DNA from: Phycisphaerales bacterium
Lineage (GTDB): Bacteria > Planctomycetota > UBA1135 > UBA2386
Reading direction: 5' to 3'
Length of the DNA stretch: 64,000 nt
NCBI GenBank assembly: GCA_020247305.1
Contig: JADCJE010000024.1
Location: 1-64,000 of the forward strand
Translations under genes and position numbers: made by a program
The notes under the pieces: model-generated
What the model was told of the DNA's origin: nothing
The model's database searches: none
The model's input: only the letters and a program-made list of their open reading frames with translations
In this document: positions 26,203 to 34,526 of the stretch, one piece after another
Numbering within the stretch: the stretch's first letter is position 1
Layout of the letters: the number at the start of each line of letters is the position of its first letter

Positions 26203-27122
26203 GGCGCCGGCTTGTCGTCGAACTTGAGGATCGCGTCGACGAAGCCCTGCACGGTGAACGGCTCCAGGTCGTCGATGCCTTCGCCGACGCCGAGGAACTT
26301 CACCGGCACCGGCAGCACGTCGCGGATGCCGAACAGCGCGCCGCCCTTGGCGGTGCCGTCCATCTTGGCGAGCACGAGGCCGCTGACCGGAGCGGCCTTG
26401 CGGAACTCGCTCGCCTGCCGGATGGCGTTCTGGCCGGTGGTCGCGTCGAGCACGAGCAGCGTCTCGTGCGGCGCGTCGGGCGCCTGCTTCTTGACCACGC
26501 GCACGATCTTCTCCAGCTCGGCCATCAGGTTCTTCTGCGTGTGCAGTCGACCGGCGGTGTCGAGCAGCAGGTAGTCGACCTTGCGCGCCAGCGCGGCGCC
26601 GACGGCGTCGAACGCGACGGCCGCCGGGTCGGCGCCGGTCGCCTGCTTGACGATCGGGATGCCGAGCCGATCGGCCCACAGCGTCAGCTGCTCGACCGCG
26701 GCGGCGCGGAAGGTGTCGCCGGCGCCGAGCAGCACCGTCTTGCCCTGCCGCTGCAGATGGCGGGCGAGCTTGGCGATCGACGTGGTCTTCCCGGCGCCGT
26801 TGACGCCGACGATCATCACGATGGTCGGCCCGCTCGGGGCGACGGCGAGCGGGGCCTCGCTGCCGGCGAGCATCGCGGTGAGCCGCTGCCGCAGGAAGCC
26901 CGGCACCTCGGCCATCTCGCGCACGTCGCGGCGCTTGTACGCGGCCTTCAGTTCGTCGACGACGCGCGTGCCGACCGGCCCGAGGTCGCCGTTGTAGAGC
27001 ACCTCCTCCAGGTCGTCGAGGAACGCGTCGTCGAGCTGGCGGCCTTGGAACAGGCGGGCGAGGCCCGCGGTGAGCGCGTCGCGCGTCTTCTTGAGCGCCT
27101 GCAGCAGCTTGCCGAACACCAT
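26199..27122 (-). CDS. ftsY: signal recognition particle receptor
   Basis: The 307-residue product is a short FtsY with an N domain (about 1-90) and a G domain: GVNGAGKTTSIAKLA (G1), GDTFRAAAVEQL, LLDTAGRLHTQKNLM (G3), LVLDATTGQNA, and AKMDGTAKGGALFGI (G4 region). It lacks the long acidic N-terminal extension of E. coli FtsY. It pairs with Ffh to target ribosome-nascent chains to the Sec translocon. A TTGCCA-N17-GACACT promoter lies just upstream. The O-antigen-ligase-like gene is coupled downstream. Confidence 0.97.
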   Translation of the reverse strand: MVFGKLLQALKKTRDALTAGLARLFQGRQLDDAFLDDLEEVLYNGDLGPVGTRVVDELKAAYKRRDVREMAEVPGFLRQRLTAMLAGSEAPLAVAPSGPTIVMIVGVNGAGKTTSIAKLARHLQRQGKTVLLGAGDTFRAAAVEQLTLWADRLGIPIVKQATGADPAAVAFDAVGAALARKVDYLLLDTAGRLHTQKNLMAELEKIVRVVKKQAPDAPHETLLVLDATTGQNAIRQASEFRKAAPVSGLVLAKMDGTAKGGALFGIRDVLPVPVKFLGVGEGIDDLEPFTVQGFVDAILKFDDKPAP

Positions 27123-27131
27123 CGTCGGCGC

Positions 27132-27160
27132 AGTGTCGGCCGGCGTGCGCCGCTTGGCAA
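27132..27160 (-). promoter_or_regulatory. ftsY promoter TTGCCA-N17-GACACT
   Basis: On the minus strand TTGCCA is at 27160-27155 and GACACT at 27137-27132, spacer 17 nt, ending 9 nt before the ftsY ATG. The transcript would be nearly leaderless. Confidence 0.55.
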
Positions 27161-27264
27161 CGGCGCGGGCGGGATCCGGCGGGGCGCGGGCAGCAGCCGG
27201 CTAACCCGCCGCGCAGGCATGCAACCTCGGCGGCAGCCGGGCGGCCACGCCGCGCTGGATCGTC

Positions 27265-27270
27265 TATCGT
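27265..27270 (+). promoter_or_regulatory. -10-like TATCGT, leaderless-type position
   Basis: TATCGT ends 6 nt before the ATG at 27277, divergent from the ftsY promoter. Confidence 0.42.
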
Positions 27271-27276
27271 CCCGTC

Positions 27277-27594
27277 ATGAGCCTCTTCGACTTCTTCTTT
27301 CCTGAGCAGGCACAGGCGTCGCTGCTCCGCACCTTGGTGAACGAGAACCGCCGCAAGAAGCGCCGCGAGACGCTGGAGGGGCGCACGCTGGAGAAGGCCG
27401 AAGATCGCATCGAGGCGCTGGAGAACGACCTGGGCTTCGTCGCCCTGTTGCTCGGCAGCCTGCTGGCGAAGCTCGACGAGAAGGGCGTGCTGACGCGGCA
27501 GGACGTCAAGGACGCAATGCCGACGCTCGACGGCGCCGACGGCGTCGCCGACGGCAAGCTCGACATCCGCGTGCTGCGCGGCATGCAGCACTGA
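27277..27594 (+). CDS. small coiled-coil protein, unknown
   Basis: The 105-residue product begins MSLFDFFFPEQAQASLLRTL and has a charged helical middle (ENRRKKRRETLEGRTLEKAEDRIEALENDL) with heptad-like spacing, then a hydrophobic stretch (LGFVALLLGSLLAKL) and a KGVLTRQDVKDAM helix. It looks like an amphipathic coiled-coil membrane-associated protein. No family recognised. It is flanked by ftsY (divergent) and nusB (convergent). Confidence 0.78.
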   Translation: MSLFDFFFPEQAQASLLRTLVNENRRKKRRETLEGRTLEKAEDRIEALENDLGFVALLLGSLLAKLDEKGVLTRQDVKDAMPTLDGADGVADGKLDIRVLRGMQH

Positions 27595-27619
27595 CGCAAA
27601 CGTGGCGCGCGCCGCGCTC

Positions 27620-28093
27620 CTACGGCGCGGTCGGCGGCGTCGTCGACTCGCCCTTGCGTTCCTTCTCGAGGTCGATGCGGATGCGGTCGAGGATGCCGTT
27701 GACGAAGCCGCCGGAGTTGGCGGTGGAGAACTTCTTGCCCAGCTCGATCGCCTCGTTGATGGCGACCTTCGGCGGCACCTCGGCGACGCACATCAGCTCG
27801 TACGTCGCCATGCGCAGCACGTTGCGGTCGACGGTCGCCATGCGCTTGAGGTCCCAGTTGCGGGTCACGCCCTGCAGGCGCAGGTCGATCGCGGCGACGT
27901 GCCGGCGCGTGCCCTCGACCAGCTGCGCGGCGAAGCCGGCGACCTCGGTGTCCTGTTCGGACTCGTCGGCGCACAGCTCGGCGAGTGTCTTGCCGACCTC
28001 GCCCGGGTAGCCGTCGCCGCGCACGTCGAACTGGAACAGGACCTGCAGGGCGATCTCGCGAGCGCGCGTGCGGCGACGGATGGGGGCGGTCAT
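27620..28093 (-). CDS. nusB: transcription antitermination factor NusB
   Basis: The 157-residue product shows the NusB pattern: RRRTRAREIALQVLFQFDV at the N-terminus, then ITRNW-equivalent GVTRNWDLKRMATVDRNVLRMATYEL and PPKVAINEAIELGKKFSTANSGGFVNGILD. NusB joins NusE (S10) on boxA RNA in antitermination complexes at rRNA operons. It follows ribH on the same strand, a common pairing, but a clear promoter sits between the two, at the ribH 3' end. Confidence 0.95.
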   Translation of the reverse strand: MTAPIRRRTRAREIALQVLFQFDVRGDGYPGEVGKTLAELCADESEQDTEVAGFAAQLVEGTRRHVAAIDLRLQGVTRNWDLKRMATVDRNVLRMATYELMCVAEVPPKVAINEAIELGKKFSTANSGGFVNGILDRIRIDLEKERKGESTTPPTAP

Positions 28094-28105
28094 TGGCAAG
28101 GAGCG

Positions 28106-28119
28106 GTTTCCGAGGAAAC
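28106..28119 (-). promoter_or_regulatory. short palindrome in the nusB leader
   Basis: GTTTCC and its complement GGAAAC are separated by two nt (28106-28119). It lies between the nusB promoter and the ATG and could be a small hairpin or a protein-binding site. Confidence 0.35.
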
Positions 28120-28128
28120 GGGCGGCAG

Positions 28129-28156
28129 AAGCTAGCGGCGGCGGTCGCCGGATCAA
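28129..28156 (-). promoter_or_regulatory. nusB promoter TTGATC-N16-TAGCTT
   Basis: On the minus strand TTGATC is at 28156-28151 and TAGCTT at 28134-28129, spacer 16 nt. The -35 overlaps the last codons of ribH. The -10 and spacer match the promoters at 16858 and 51744. Confidence 0.65.
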
Positions 28157-28629
28157 CGTGCGGCGGCGAGTTGGCCCTGCAGCGACTGCATGCCGAGCGC
28201 GGCCAGCGCCGCGTCGCAGCCCTTGTTGCCGTGCTCGCCGCCGGCGCGGGCGAGCGCCTGCTCCATCTCGGCGCAGGTCAGCACGCCAAAACCCAGCGGC
28301 ACGCCGGTGTCGAGCGCCACGCGCATCGCGCCCTGGGTCACGCCGTCGCAGACGTAGTGGTAGTGGTCGGTGCCGCCCTTGACGACGGCCCCGAGCATCA
28401 CCAGCGCCGCGCAACCGCGGACGCGCGCCAGCCATTGGCAGGCCTGCGGCAGCTCGAACGCGCCGGGGACCCACAGCACGGTCACGTCGTCGTCGGCGAC
28501 GCCGTGCTCGCGCAGCGTCTGCAGCGCGCCCTGCAGCAGGCGCTCGGTGACGACTTCGTTGAAGCGGGCGACGGCGATGCCGACCGTGCGCCGGCCGGGC
28601 TGCGGCACGGCGTGCAGGACCTTGACCAT
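28153..28629 (-). CDS. ribH: 6,7-dimethyl-8-ribityllumazine synthase
   Basis: The 158-residue product contains VARFNEVVTERLLQGAL, LWVPGAFELPQACQWL and LGAVVKGGTDHYHYVCDGVTQG with the catalytic His of the family, then GVLTCAEMEQALAR and GNKGCDAALAAL. It condenses 5-amino-6-ribitylaminouracil with 3,4-dihydroxy-2-butanone 4-phosphate to the lumazine precursor of riboflavin, usually as an icosahedral or pentameric assembly. ATG 28629 precedes the conserved RRTVGIAVARFN strand by the usual distance. The rest of the rib pathway is not in this window. Confidence 0.96.
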   Translation of the reverse strand: MVKVLHAVPQPGRRTVGIAVARFNEVVTERLLQGALQTLREHGVADDDVTVLWVPGAFELPQACQWLARVRGCAALVMLGAVVKGGTDHYHYVCDGVTQGAMRVALDTGVPLGFGVLTCAEMEQALARAGGEHGNKGCDAALAALGMQSLQGQLAAAR

Positions 28630-28688
28630 GTCATCAGCGTAGGCCGGCTGCCGGCGCCGCGCACGGTTCCGTTCGCGCGCCGTCGGAC

Positions 28689-29600
28689 TCAGATCCGCGC
28701 CGGCGTCGGCGCGGGCGTCGCCGTCGGCCGCCGCGGCAGCGCGCCCGCCGCCGGCACGGTCGGAGCAGCACCCGCCGCGGTGGCCGGCTTCACGAAGATC
28801 GACGGCTTCACGTACGTGAACGGGTGCGTCGTGCCCATCAGGCTCTCCGACTCGCCGACGAGGATCGGCGCACCCGGTTGCATGACCTGGGCGCAGTTGG
28901 CGAGCACGCGCTCGCGGCTCTTGCCGTCGAAGTAGATCAGCACGTTGCGCACGAACACGAAGTCGAACAGGCCCTTGCCGAGCAGCGGCTCCATCAGGTT
29001 GTGGCGCGCGAACGTCGCGTGCTTCGCCAGCTCGCGGTCGAACAGCCAGTCCTCCTTGTCGACCTTGGCGAAGTGCTTCTTCACCACGTCGGGCGGCGTC
29101 TGCGACAGCGCGTAGGCGCTGAACACGCCCTTCTGCGCCTCGGCCAGCACCGCCTGCGACAGGTCGGTGCCGAACACCTCGACCGGCGTGCCGCCGAAGC
29201 CCGGGCCGTAGACCTGCTGCAGCACGATCAGCGCCGTGAACGCCTCGGCGCCGGTCGAACTCGCCGCCGACCAGATGCGCACCGGCTGCTTGCGCGTCTG
29301 CGCGTCGGCATGGCGCTGCTGCGCCCACGACTTGAAGAAGTCCCAGTGGCGCTGGCAGCGGAAAAAGTACGTCTCGTTGGTCGTGATCGAGTCGAAGAAG
29401 GCCTGCTGCTCGACCGTTTCGCCGCGCTGCTGGATGCGCGTCAGGTAGGCGTCGTAGCCGGCGCAGCCGGTCGCGCGCAGGCGCTTGCGGATGCGGTTGC
29501 TGAGCAGCTCGATCTTCTCGTCGGGGTAGTGGATGCCCGTCTTGGCGTAGAGGTAGTCGTGGTACCGCCGGAACTCTTCCTTGGTCAGATCCCGCTCCAT
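28689..29600 (-). CDS. cheR: CheR-type protein-glutamate methyltransferase
   Basis: The 303-residue product has an N-terminal CheR_N helical domain (about 1-75, EFRRYHDYLYAKTGIHYPDEKIELLSNRIRKRL) and the SAM-binding domain: SITTNETYFFRCQRHWDFF, IWSAASSTGAEAFTAL (motif I, with a less canonical STGAE), GTDLSQAVLAEAQKGVF and FVFVRNVLIYFDGKSRERVL. It ends in a Pro/Ala-rich tail of about 35 residues. It would methylate glutamates of chemoreceptors, but no receptor, CheA or CheB gene is in the window, so this may be a stand-alone or a non-chemotaxis signalling member. Confidence 0.9.
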   Translation of the reverse strand: MERDLTKEEFRRYHDYLYAKTGIHYPDEKIELLSNRIRKRLRATGCAGYDAYLTRIQQRGETVEQQAFFDSITTNETYFFRCQRHWDFFKSWAQQRHADAQTRKQPVRIWSAASSTGAEAFTALIVLQQVYGPGFGGTPVEVFGTDLSQAVLAEAQKGVFSAYALSQTPPDVVKKHFAKVDKEDWLFDRELAKHATFARHNLMEPLLGKGLFDFVFVRNVLIYFDGKSRERVLANCAQVMQPGAPILVGESESLMGTTHPFTYVKPSIFVKPATAAGAAPTVPAAGALPRRPTATPAPTPARI

Positions 29601-29748
29601 GCGCGCTGGATCGACGCAATTCCACCCGAACTCATGGCCGGGAAGGTGCGTAGTCGCAGAAGCTCCGATGCCGTCGGCGGCATGCGCACGGGCGGTCGTC
29701 GGATCGTGCTTTGCCGTCGGCGGGCGAAGCGCCACGATGCCGTGCGTC

Positions 29749-30135
29749 ATGTCGTCCACGCTGCCCTTCTGGATCGGCCTCGCGGCGACGGTCGCGCTGC
29801 TGGTCGCCACGCTCGTCACCGGGCTGCGGCGCCAGCGCCGCCTGCACCTCGTGACCGGGCCGCTGACCGTCGGCGCGCTGGTCTGGACGATCGTGCTGAC
29901 CGAGCGCCTGCTGGCCAACTACACGTTCCCGGAGTCCGCCAAGGCGATCCACCTGCCGTGCGCCAAGGCCGGTGGCCTGCTGGTGCTGCCGGTCGTCGCC
30001 ACCGGCGTGTGGCTGCTGTTCGCCCCCGCGGCGCGGCGCTGGCATCGCGCGGCGGTGTGGCTGTGGCTGGCGTCGGTGCTGTTGGCGACGGGCACCGGCA
30101 TCTGGATGTTCCTGCAGGGCACGCCGCGCGGCTGA
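29749..30135 (+). CDS. small four-helix membrane protein, unknown
   Basis: The 128-residue product has four clear membrane spans: LPFWIGLAATVALLVATLV, VTGPLTVGALVWTIVLTERLL, AGGLLVLPVVATGVWLLF and AAVWLWLASVLLATGTGIWMFL. An in-frame ATG at 29737 would add four residues. The pattern with polar residues between paired helices resembles small cytochrome-oxidase-assembly or DUF420-like membrane proteins, but no diagnostic motif is visible. It stands alone upstream of the transglutaminase-esterase gene. Confidence 0.7.
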   Translation: MSSTLPFWIGLAATVALLVATLVTGLRRQRRLHLVTGPLTVGALVWTIVLTERLLANYTFPESAKAIHLPCAKAGGLLVLPVVATGVWLLFAPAARRWHRAAVWLWLASVLLATGTGIWMFLQGTPRG

Positions 30136-30196
30136 GGTTGGCCGCGGCTGGCTGCCCCGACTTCGTCGCGGGCCGCCGTCGCGCCGGGCGGGGCGC

Positions 30197-30202
30197 TACA
30201 AC
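30197..30202 (+). promoter_or_regulatory. -10-like TACAAC, leaderless-type position
   Basis: TACAAC ends 7 nt before the ATG at 30210. Confidence 0.35.
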
Positions 30203-30209
30203 GCCGCGC

Positions 30210-32333
30210 ATGCCGATCGCCGCCGCGCCGTTCCTGCCGCCATGGCTCGCCGTCCTCGCCTGTGCGCCGTTGCTGGCGCAGGCGACCGCGACCGGCGCGG
30301 GGGAACCTGCTGCCGGCGAACTCCCCGCGGCGGTCGCCGCGGCGTGCGCGCGCGGCGACGACAACGCCGGGCAGTTGGCCGCCGCGTGGCGGCAGGCGCC
30401 GGCGGACCAGCGGGCCAGCGTCGCGTTCCTGCTGCAGCACATGCCCGCGGCCGATGCGCGCGCGCTCGACGCGGCGTTCCTGCTGCGCGAGGTCCGGCAG
30501 GCGCACGCGGCGCGTGCCGCCGTGCCGTGGGGCGCGGAACTCGACGACGCGCTGTTCGCCAGCTTCGTGCTGCCCTACGCGCAGGCCAACGAGGCGCGCG
30601 AGGACTGGCGCAGCGACTTCATGGCGCGCTTCCTGCCGCTCGTCCGCGACTGCCGCACGCCGGGCGAGGCCGCAATGCGGCTGAACGCGACGATCTTCGC
30701 GGCGCTGAACGTGCACTACTCGACCGAGCGCAAGCGCGCCGACCAGGCGCCGAGCGCGTCGATCGCGCAGGGCAAGGCGAGTTGCACCGGCCTGTCGATC
30801 CTGCTCGCCGACGCCTGCCGCGCCTGCTGCGTGCCGGCGCGGCTGGTGTCGGTGCGCTGGCCGCACCAACCCGGCAACCACACGTGGGTCGAGGTCTGGG
30901 ACGGCGCTTCGTGGCGGTACTGCGGCGCCGACGAGCCGGACCCGGCCGGCCTCGACCGCGGTTGGTTCGCGGGCGCGGCGGCGCAGGCGGCGGCAGCGAG
31001 CGATCCGGCGTTCCACCCGTGGGCGGTGTCGTTCGCGGCGACCGGCCAGCGCTTCGCCGCCGGTTGGATGCGGCGGGCGGAACTGTGGGGGACCGACGAA
31101 GCGGCGCGCTACGCCGCCAAGCCGGCGTCGGCGAACGCGGCGGCCGACGTCGGCGCCGCCGCTCCTGACGACGCGGCGCTGCAAGCGCAGTTCGCGCGCT
31201 ACTTCGCCGCCGACGCCGCCCGGCAGGCGACGTTCGAGTTCGACCGCAACCTCGACGGCCTGCTGGCGACGCCGGCGGGCGACGCGCGGTTGCGTCGTCT
31301 CGCGTTCGCGGCGCTGTGCGCGCACGAGCGCGCGGCGCTGCAACCCGACTTCGACGCCAAGCGCGTGCGCGCCGGCGACAAGGAGAGCCCGTACACGTGG
31401 AAGGTCGTCGGCGAGCGGCCGCCCGGCGGCTATGGCCTCGTGATCGCGATGCACGGCGGCGGCGGCGCGCCCAAGCGGGTCAACGACTCGCAGTGGCAGC
31501 ACATGCAGATCTACTACCGCGACCAGCCGGCGGCCGGCGGCTACGTCTACTGCGCGCTGCGGGCGCCGACCGACGAGTGGAACGGCTTCTACACCGACTA
31601 CTTCTATCCGCTGCTGGAGAAGCTGATCCGCCAGTTCGTCGTCTGTGGCGACGTCGATCCCGATCGCGTCGTCGCGCTCGGCTACAGCCACGGCGGCTAC
31701 GGCGCGTTCGCGGTCGGGCCGAAGCTGCCGCACCGCTTCGCCGCCGTGCACGGCAGCGCCGCCGCGCCGACCGACGGCCAGACCGTCGCGACCGGCCTGC
31801 ACACGCTGCCGTTCACGTTCATGGTCGGCGGCCGCGACACCGCATTCGGCCGGCGCGAGCGCTGCGAGGCGTTTGCGCGCCAGCTCGCCGACCTGCGGCA
31901 GCAGCACCCCGGGCGCTATCCGGGCCGCTTCGACCTGATCGAGAACAACGGCCACACCGGCCTGCCCGACCGCGACCTGCTGACGCAGCTCGTGCCGCTC
32001 GCCCGCGTGGCGACGCCGGAGTGGCTGCAGTGGCAGCAGACCGACGGCGTCGTGCGCGACCACTACTGGCTGCGCGACGAGGCGCCGCAGCCGGGCCGGC
32101 GCCTCGCCGCCGCGCTCGACGGCAACCGCCTCGTCGCCAGCGGCCTCGGCGACGCCGTGGTCGAAGCCTGGCTCGACGCGCGGCTGTGCGACGTCGGGAA
32201 GCCGCTGGTGGTCGCGGTCGACGGCGCCGAGCGCACGGTCGCGCCGGCGCCGTCGGCGCGCACGCTGTGCCGGACGCTGCGCGAACGCGGCGATCCGGCG
32301 CTGGCGGCTACCTGGATCCTGCCGCTGCGGTAG
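30210..32333 (+). CDS. secreted transglutaminase-like domain fused to alpha/beta-hydrolase esterase
   Basis: The 707-residue product has a signal peptide (PPWLAVLACAPLLAQA). Residues about 100-260 form a transglutaminase-core domain: Cys192 in GKASCTGLSILLADACRA, His224 in GNHTWVEVWD and Asp241 in CGADEPDP give a complete papain-like triad. Residues about 390-600 form an alpha/beta-hydrolase (polyhydroxybutyrate-depolymerase/esterase-like) domain with GYSHGGYG (Ser493) and His582 in NNGHTGL. A C-terminal beta module of about 80 residues follows. Bacterial transglutaminase-core proteins usually act as peptidases. Combining peptidase and esterase in one exported chain suggests degradation of a mixed polymer. 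The order of domains is directly visible; the substrate is not. Confidence 0.87.
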   Translation: MPIAAAPFLPPWLAVLACAPLLAQATATGAGEPAAGELPAAVAAACARGDDNAGQLAAAWRQAPADQRASVAFLLQHMPAADARALDAAFLLREVRQAHAARAAVPWGAELDDALFASFVLPYAQANEAREDWRSDFMARFLPLVRDCRTPGEAAMRLNATIFAALNVHYSTERKRADQAPSASIAQGKASCTGLSILLADACRACCVPARLVSVRWPHQPGNHTWVEVWDGASWRYCGADEPDPAGLDRGWFAGAAAQAAAASDPAFHPWAVSFAATGQRFAAGWMRRAELWGTDEAARYAAKPASANAAADVGAAAPDDAALQAQFARYFAADAARQATFEFDRNLDGLLATPAGDARLRRLAFAALCAHERAALQPDFDAKRVRAGDKESPYTWKVVGERPPGGYGLVIAMHGGGGAPKRVNDSQWQHMQIYYRDQPAAGGYVYCALRAPTDEWNGFYTDYFYPLLEKLIRQFVVCGDVDPDRVVALGYSHGGYGAFAVGPKLPHRFAAVHGSAAAPTDGQTVATGLHTLPFTFMVGGRDTAFGRRERCEAFARQLADLRQQHPGRYPGRFDLIENNGHTGLPDRDLLTQLVPLARVATPEWLQWQQTDGVVRDHYWLRDEAPQPGRRLAAALDGNRLVASGLGDAVVEAWLDARLCDVGKPLVVAVDGAERTVAPAPSARTLCRTLRERGDPALAATWILPLR

Positions 32334-32348
32334 CCGCGGCGCTGGCGA

Positions 32349-34397
32349 TCAGTTCGCCAGCCACCACTCGGTCGCGTTCGACAGCGCGAACTCGCCGGTC
32401 GGCAGCACGATGCACGCCGCCTGCCAGTTCAGCGGGCCGAAGCCGTTCAGCGCCGGGTTGTTCGGGATCGCGAACGAGTACGTGTAGTTGCCCGGCGTCA
32501 GCACGGCGCCGGCGTTGAGGACATCGGTCGTGGAGACGCCGTTGATCAGCAACGTGCCCAGCGGCGTCGGCGCCGACGTGCGGCCGAAGCCGGCGGCGAT
32601 GACGCCGAGCGCGAGGCTGTCGTTGTTGGTCAGCGTGATCTGCGCCGTCTGGCCGAGGATCGGCAGGGCCGTCGTCTTGATCGTCGGCGCCGCCGCGTAG
32701 GGCGACGGCGTGCCGGCCCCGTACTGCAGGCCGACCGCGCCGGTGACGCCGAGGAACACGCGCGACAGGGCGCCCGTCGGCTCCTGGAAGTACGCGTTGG
32801 CGCCGTTGGTGTTGACGAGGTTGAACTGCGTGCCCATACGCGTCAGCGTCGTCGGCTGGCCGAGCACCGAGGACGCATACGGGCCGGCCGGCGTGCCGTA
32901 CGAGTTGCGGGCGGTCGTGGCGTCGCCGCAGGCGCCGAGCACGCCGACGAACTCGCCGGCGTCGAAGCTCACCGCGCACGGCACCGGCGTGGCGCTCGGC
33001 TGCAGCGTCGCGACGAACTCGAGGCCGCCGGTCGCCGTCCCCGAGAACACCGGCGGCGCGCCGGCGAGGCGGTACAGCGCGACGTTCTGCAGGCCGAAGT
33101 TGCTCTCGTCCGGCACCTGCATCGACACGACCGAGAAGCGGGTCGGCGTCTGGAACCAGTAGCCGCGCGTCGTCGTCGACGTGAATGTGCTGCCGAACGG
33201 CGGCAGCGGGATGATGCCGAGGCCGAGGTTCACGATGCGGGTGTCGCTGCTGTAGGCGTTGGCGACCGTGAGCTTGCAGTTGTAGGCGCCGGGTCCCGGG
33301 TAGGTGAACGTCGGGTTCGGCACGGTGCTGTCGACGACGCCGTCGTTCTGGAAATCCCACGACCACGAGGTGGCGTTGAGCGACGTGTCGGTGAACGCCA
33401 CGGTCAGCGCGTTGGCGCTGGTCGTGAAGTTGGCGCTGGCGAGGTTGACGCCGATGTACTGCGGCCTGGTCAGCGTCTGCGGCGGGTTCTGGCCGTCGAT
33501 CACGGTCAGCGAGACGTTGTAGTAACCGCCGGCCGCGTACTGGAACGTCGGGTTCGTCGCGGAGCTGTCGGTGACGCCGTCGCCGTCGAGGTCCCACAGA
33601 CGCACGAGGACGCCGCCGGGGGCCGACGAGAAGCTCTGGTCGGTGAATTGCACCGGCGCGCCGGTCGCAACGCTGCGCGGGCTGGCCGTGAACGCCGGGA
33701 ACAGGCCGGCCGCCGGCGTGTAGGTGAACTCGGTCACCGCCGCATAGTTCAGGCCGACCGTGCCGGATGTCGCCGTCAGCGCGGTGGTGGAGGTGTTGTA
33801 GATGCGGCTGCCGAGCGGCGCGGGCGAGCCGGTCGCGTTGACGTGGTCGGCGGCGCGGCTCGCGCCGGTCCAGCCTGCGCCGTCCTGGTAGATGTCGACG
33901 GTCAGGTCGCTGCCCGTCGTCGGGTCGTAGACGAACGGCGTCGACAGCGGGATCGTGATGTGCCAGGGGCCGGGGATGCCCGTGCCGTTGCCGGCGCCGC
34001 CGGCGACCGTCACCACGCCGTTGTGCACCGTGGTCAGGTCGGGACCGACGTTGCTGGCGAACGTCGCGCTGACGCCGAGGAAGTCGACCGGGCAGGTCGC
34101 CATGTCGATGCGGACGTTCGGCCACGAACCGCCGGCCCAGGTCGTCGTCGCCGCGGCGGCGTCGGCGCGGTAGCGCAGTTGCGAGATGAGGATCGGCGAC
34201 GCCACGCCCTGCGAGGTGAAGTGCGTGCTGTCGACGACGAACTGGATGCGCGTGCTGGCGGTGCCGCGGCTCCAGGGGAATGCGTTGTTGGCGTTGCCCT
34301 CGGCGGCGGCGTAGCCGGCGGGCGTGACGACCGAGAACTGGGCGATGGCCGGCGCGACCAGCGCGCAGCCGACGACGAGGCAAGCAGGAATTCGCAT
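32349..34397 (-). CDS. secreted PKD-domain protein
   Basis: The 682-residue product starts with a signal peptide (MRIPACLVVGCALVAPAIAQ). The N-terminal 240 residues are a beta-rich domain beginning with SVVTPAGYAAAEGNANNAFPWSRG. Two PKD-type repeats follow: FTASPRSVATGAPVQFTDQS...VRLWDLDGDGVTD...PTFQYAAGGYYNVSLTV, and FTDTSLNATSWSWDFQNDGVVDS...PTFTYPGPGAYNCKLTV. After them come a beta region and a C-terminal region ending ALSNATEWWLAN. The N-terminal and C-terminal patterns are common among large planctomycete exoproteins and may serve surface display. No enzyme active site is seen. It probably has its own transcript. Confidence 0.85.
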   Translation of the reverse strand: MRIPACLVVGCALVAPAIAQFSVVTPAGYAAAEGNANNAFPWSRGTASTRIQFVVDSTHFTSQGVASPILISQLRYRADAAAATTTWAGGSWPNVRIDMATCPVDFLGVSATFASNVGPDLTTVHNGVVTVAGGAGNGTGIPGPWHITIPLSTPFVYDPTTGSDLTVDIYQDGAGWTGASRAADHVNATGSPAPLGSRIYNTSTTALTATSGTVGLNYAAVTEFTYTPAAGLFPAFTASPRSVATGAPVQFTDQSFSSAPGGVLVRLWDLDGDGVTDSSATNPTFQYAAGGYYNVSLTVIDGQNPPQTLTRPQYIGVNLASANFTTSANALTVAFTDTSLNATSWSWDFQNDGVVDSTVPNPTFTYPGPGAYNCKLTVANAYSSDTRIVNLGLGIIPLPPFGSTFTSTTTRGYWFQTPTRFSVVSMQVPDESNFGLQNVALYRLAGAPPVFSGTATGGLEFVATLQPSATPVPCAVSFDAGEFVGVLGACGDATTARNSYGTPAGPYASSVLGQPTTLTRMGTQFNLVNTNGANAYFQEPTGALSRVFLGVTGAVGLQYGAGTPSPYAAAPTIKTTALPILGQTAQITLTNNDSLALGVIAAGFGRTSAPTPLGTLLINGVSTTDVLNAGAVLTPGNYTYSFAIPNNPALNGFGPLNWQAACIVLPTGEFALSNATEWWLAN

Positions 34398-34508
34398 GGC
34401 GAGGCCTGGGAACGAGAGCGGAAGGCGCCGACGGTCCGGCGCAGACGAGGGCGCCAACGGTATCCGGTTGCGCCAGCGCGCCAAGGCCGGGGGCCGCGGC
34501 CCGGTGGG

Positions 34509-34524
34509 CAGGCCCGGGGGCCTG
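34509..34524 (-). terminator. short GC-rich hairpin near the alpha/beta-hydrolase 3' end
   Basis: AGGCCC at 34510-34515 and GGGCCT at 34518-34523 pair around a two-nt loop. It lies just past the stop of the minus-strand hydrolase. No U-tract is present, so this is a weak candidate. Confidence 0.3.
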
Positions 34525-34526
34525 GC

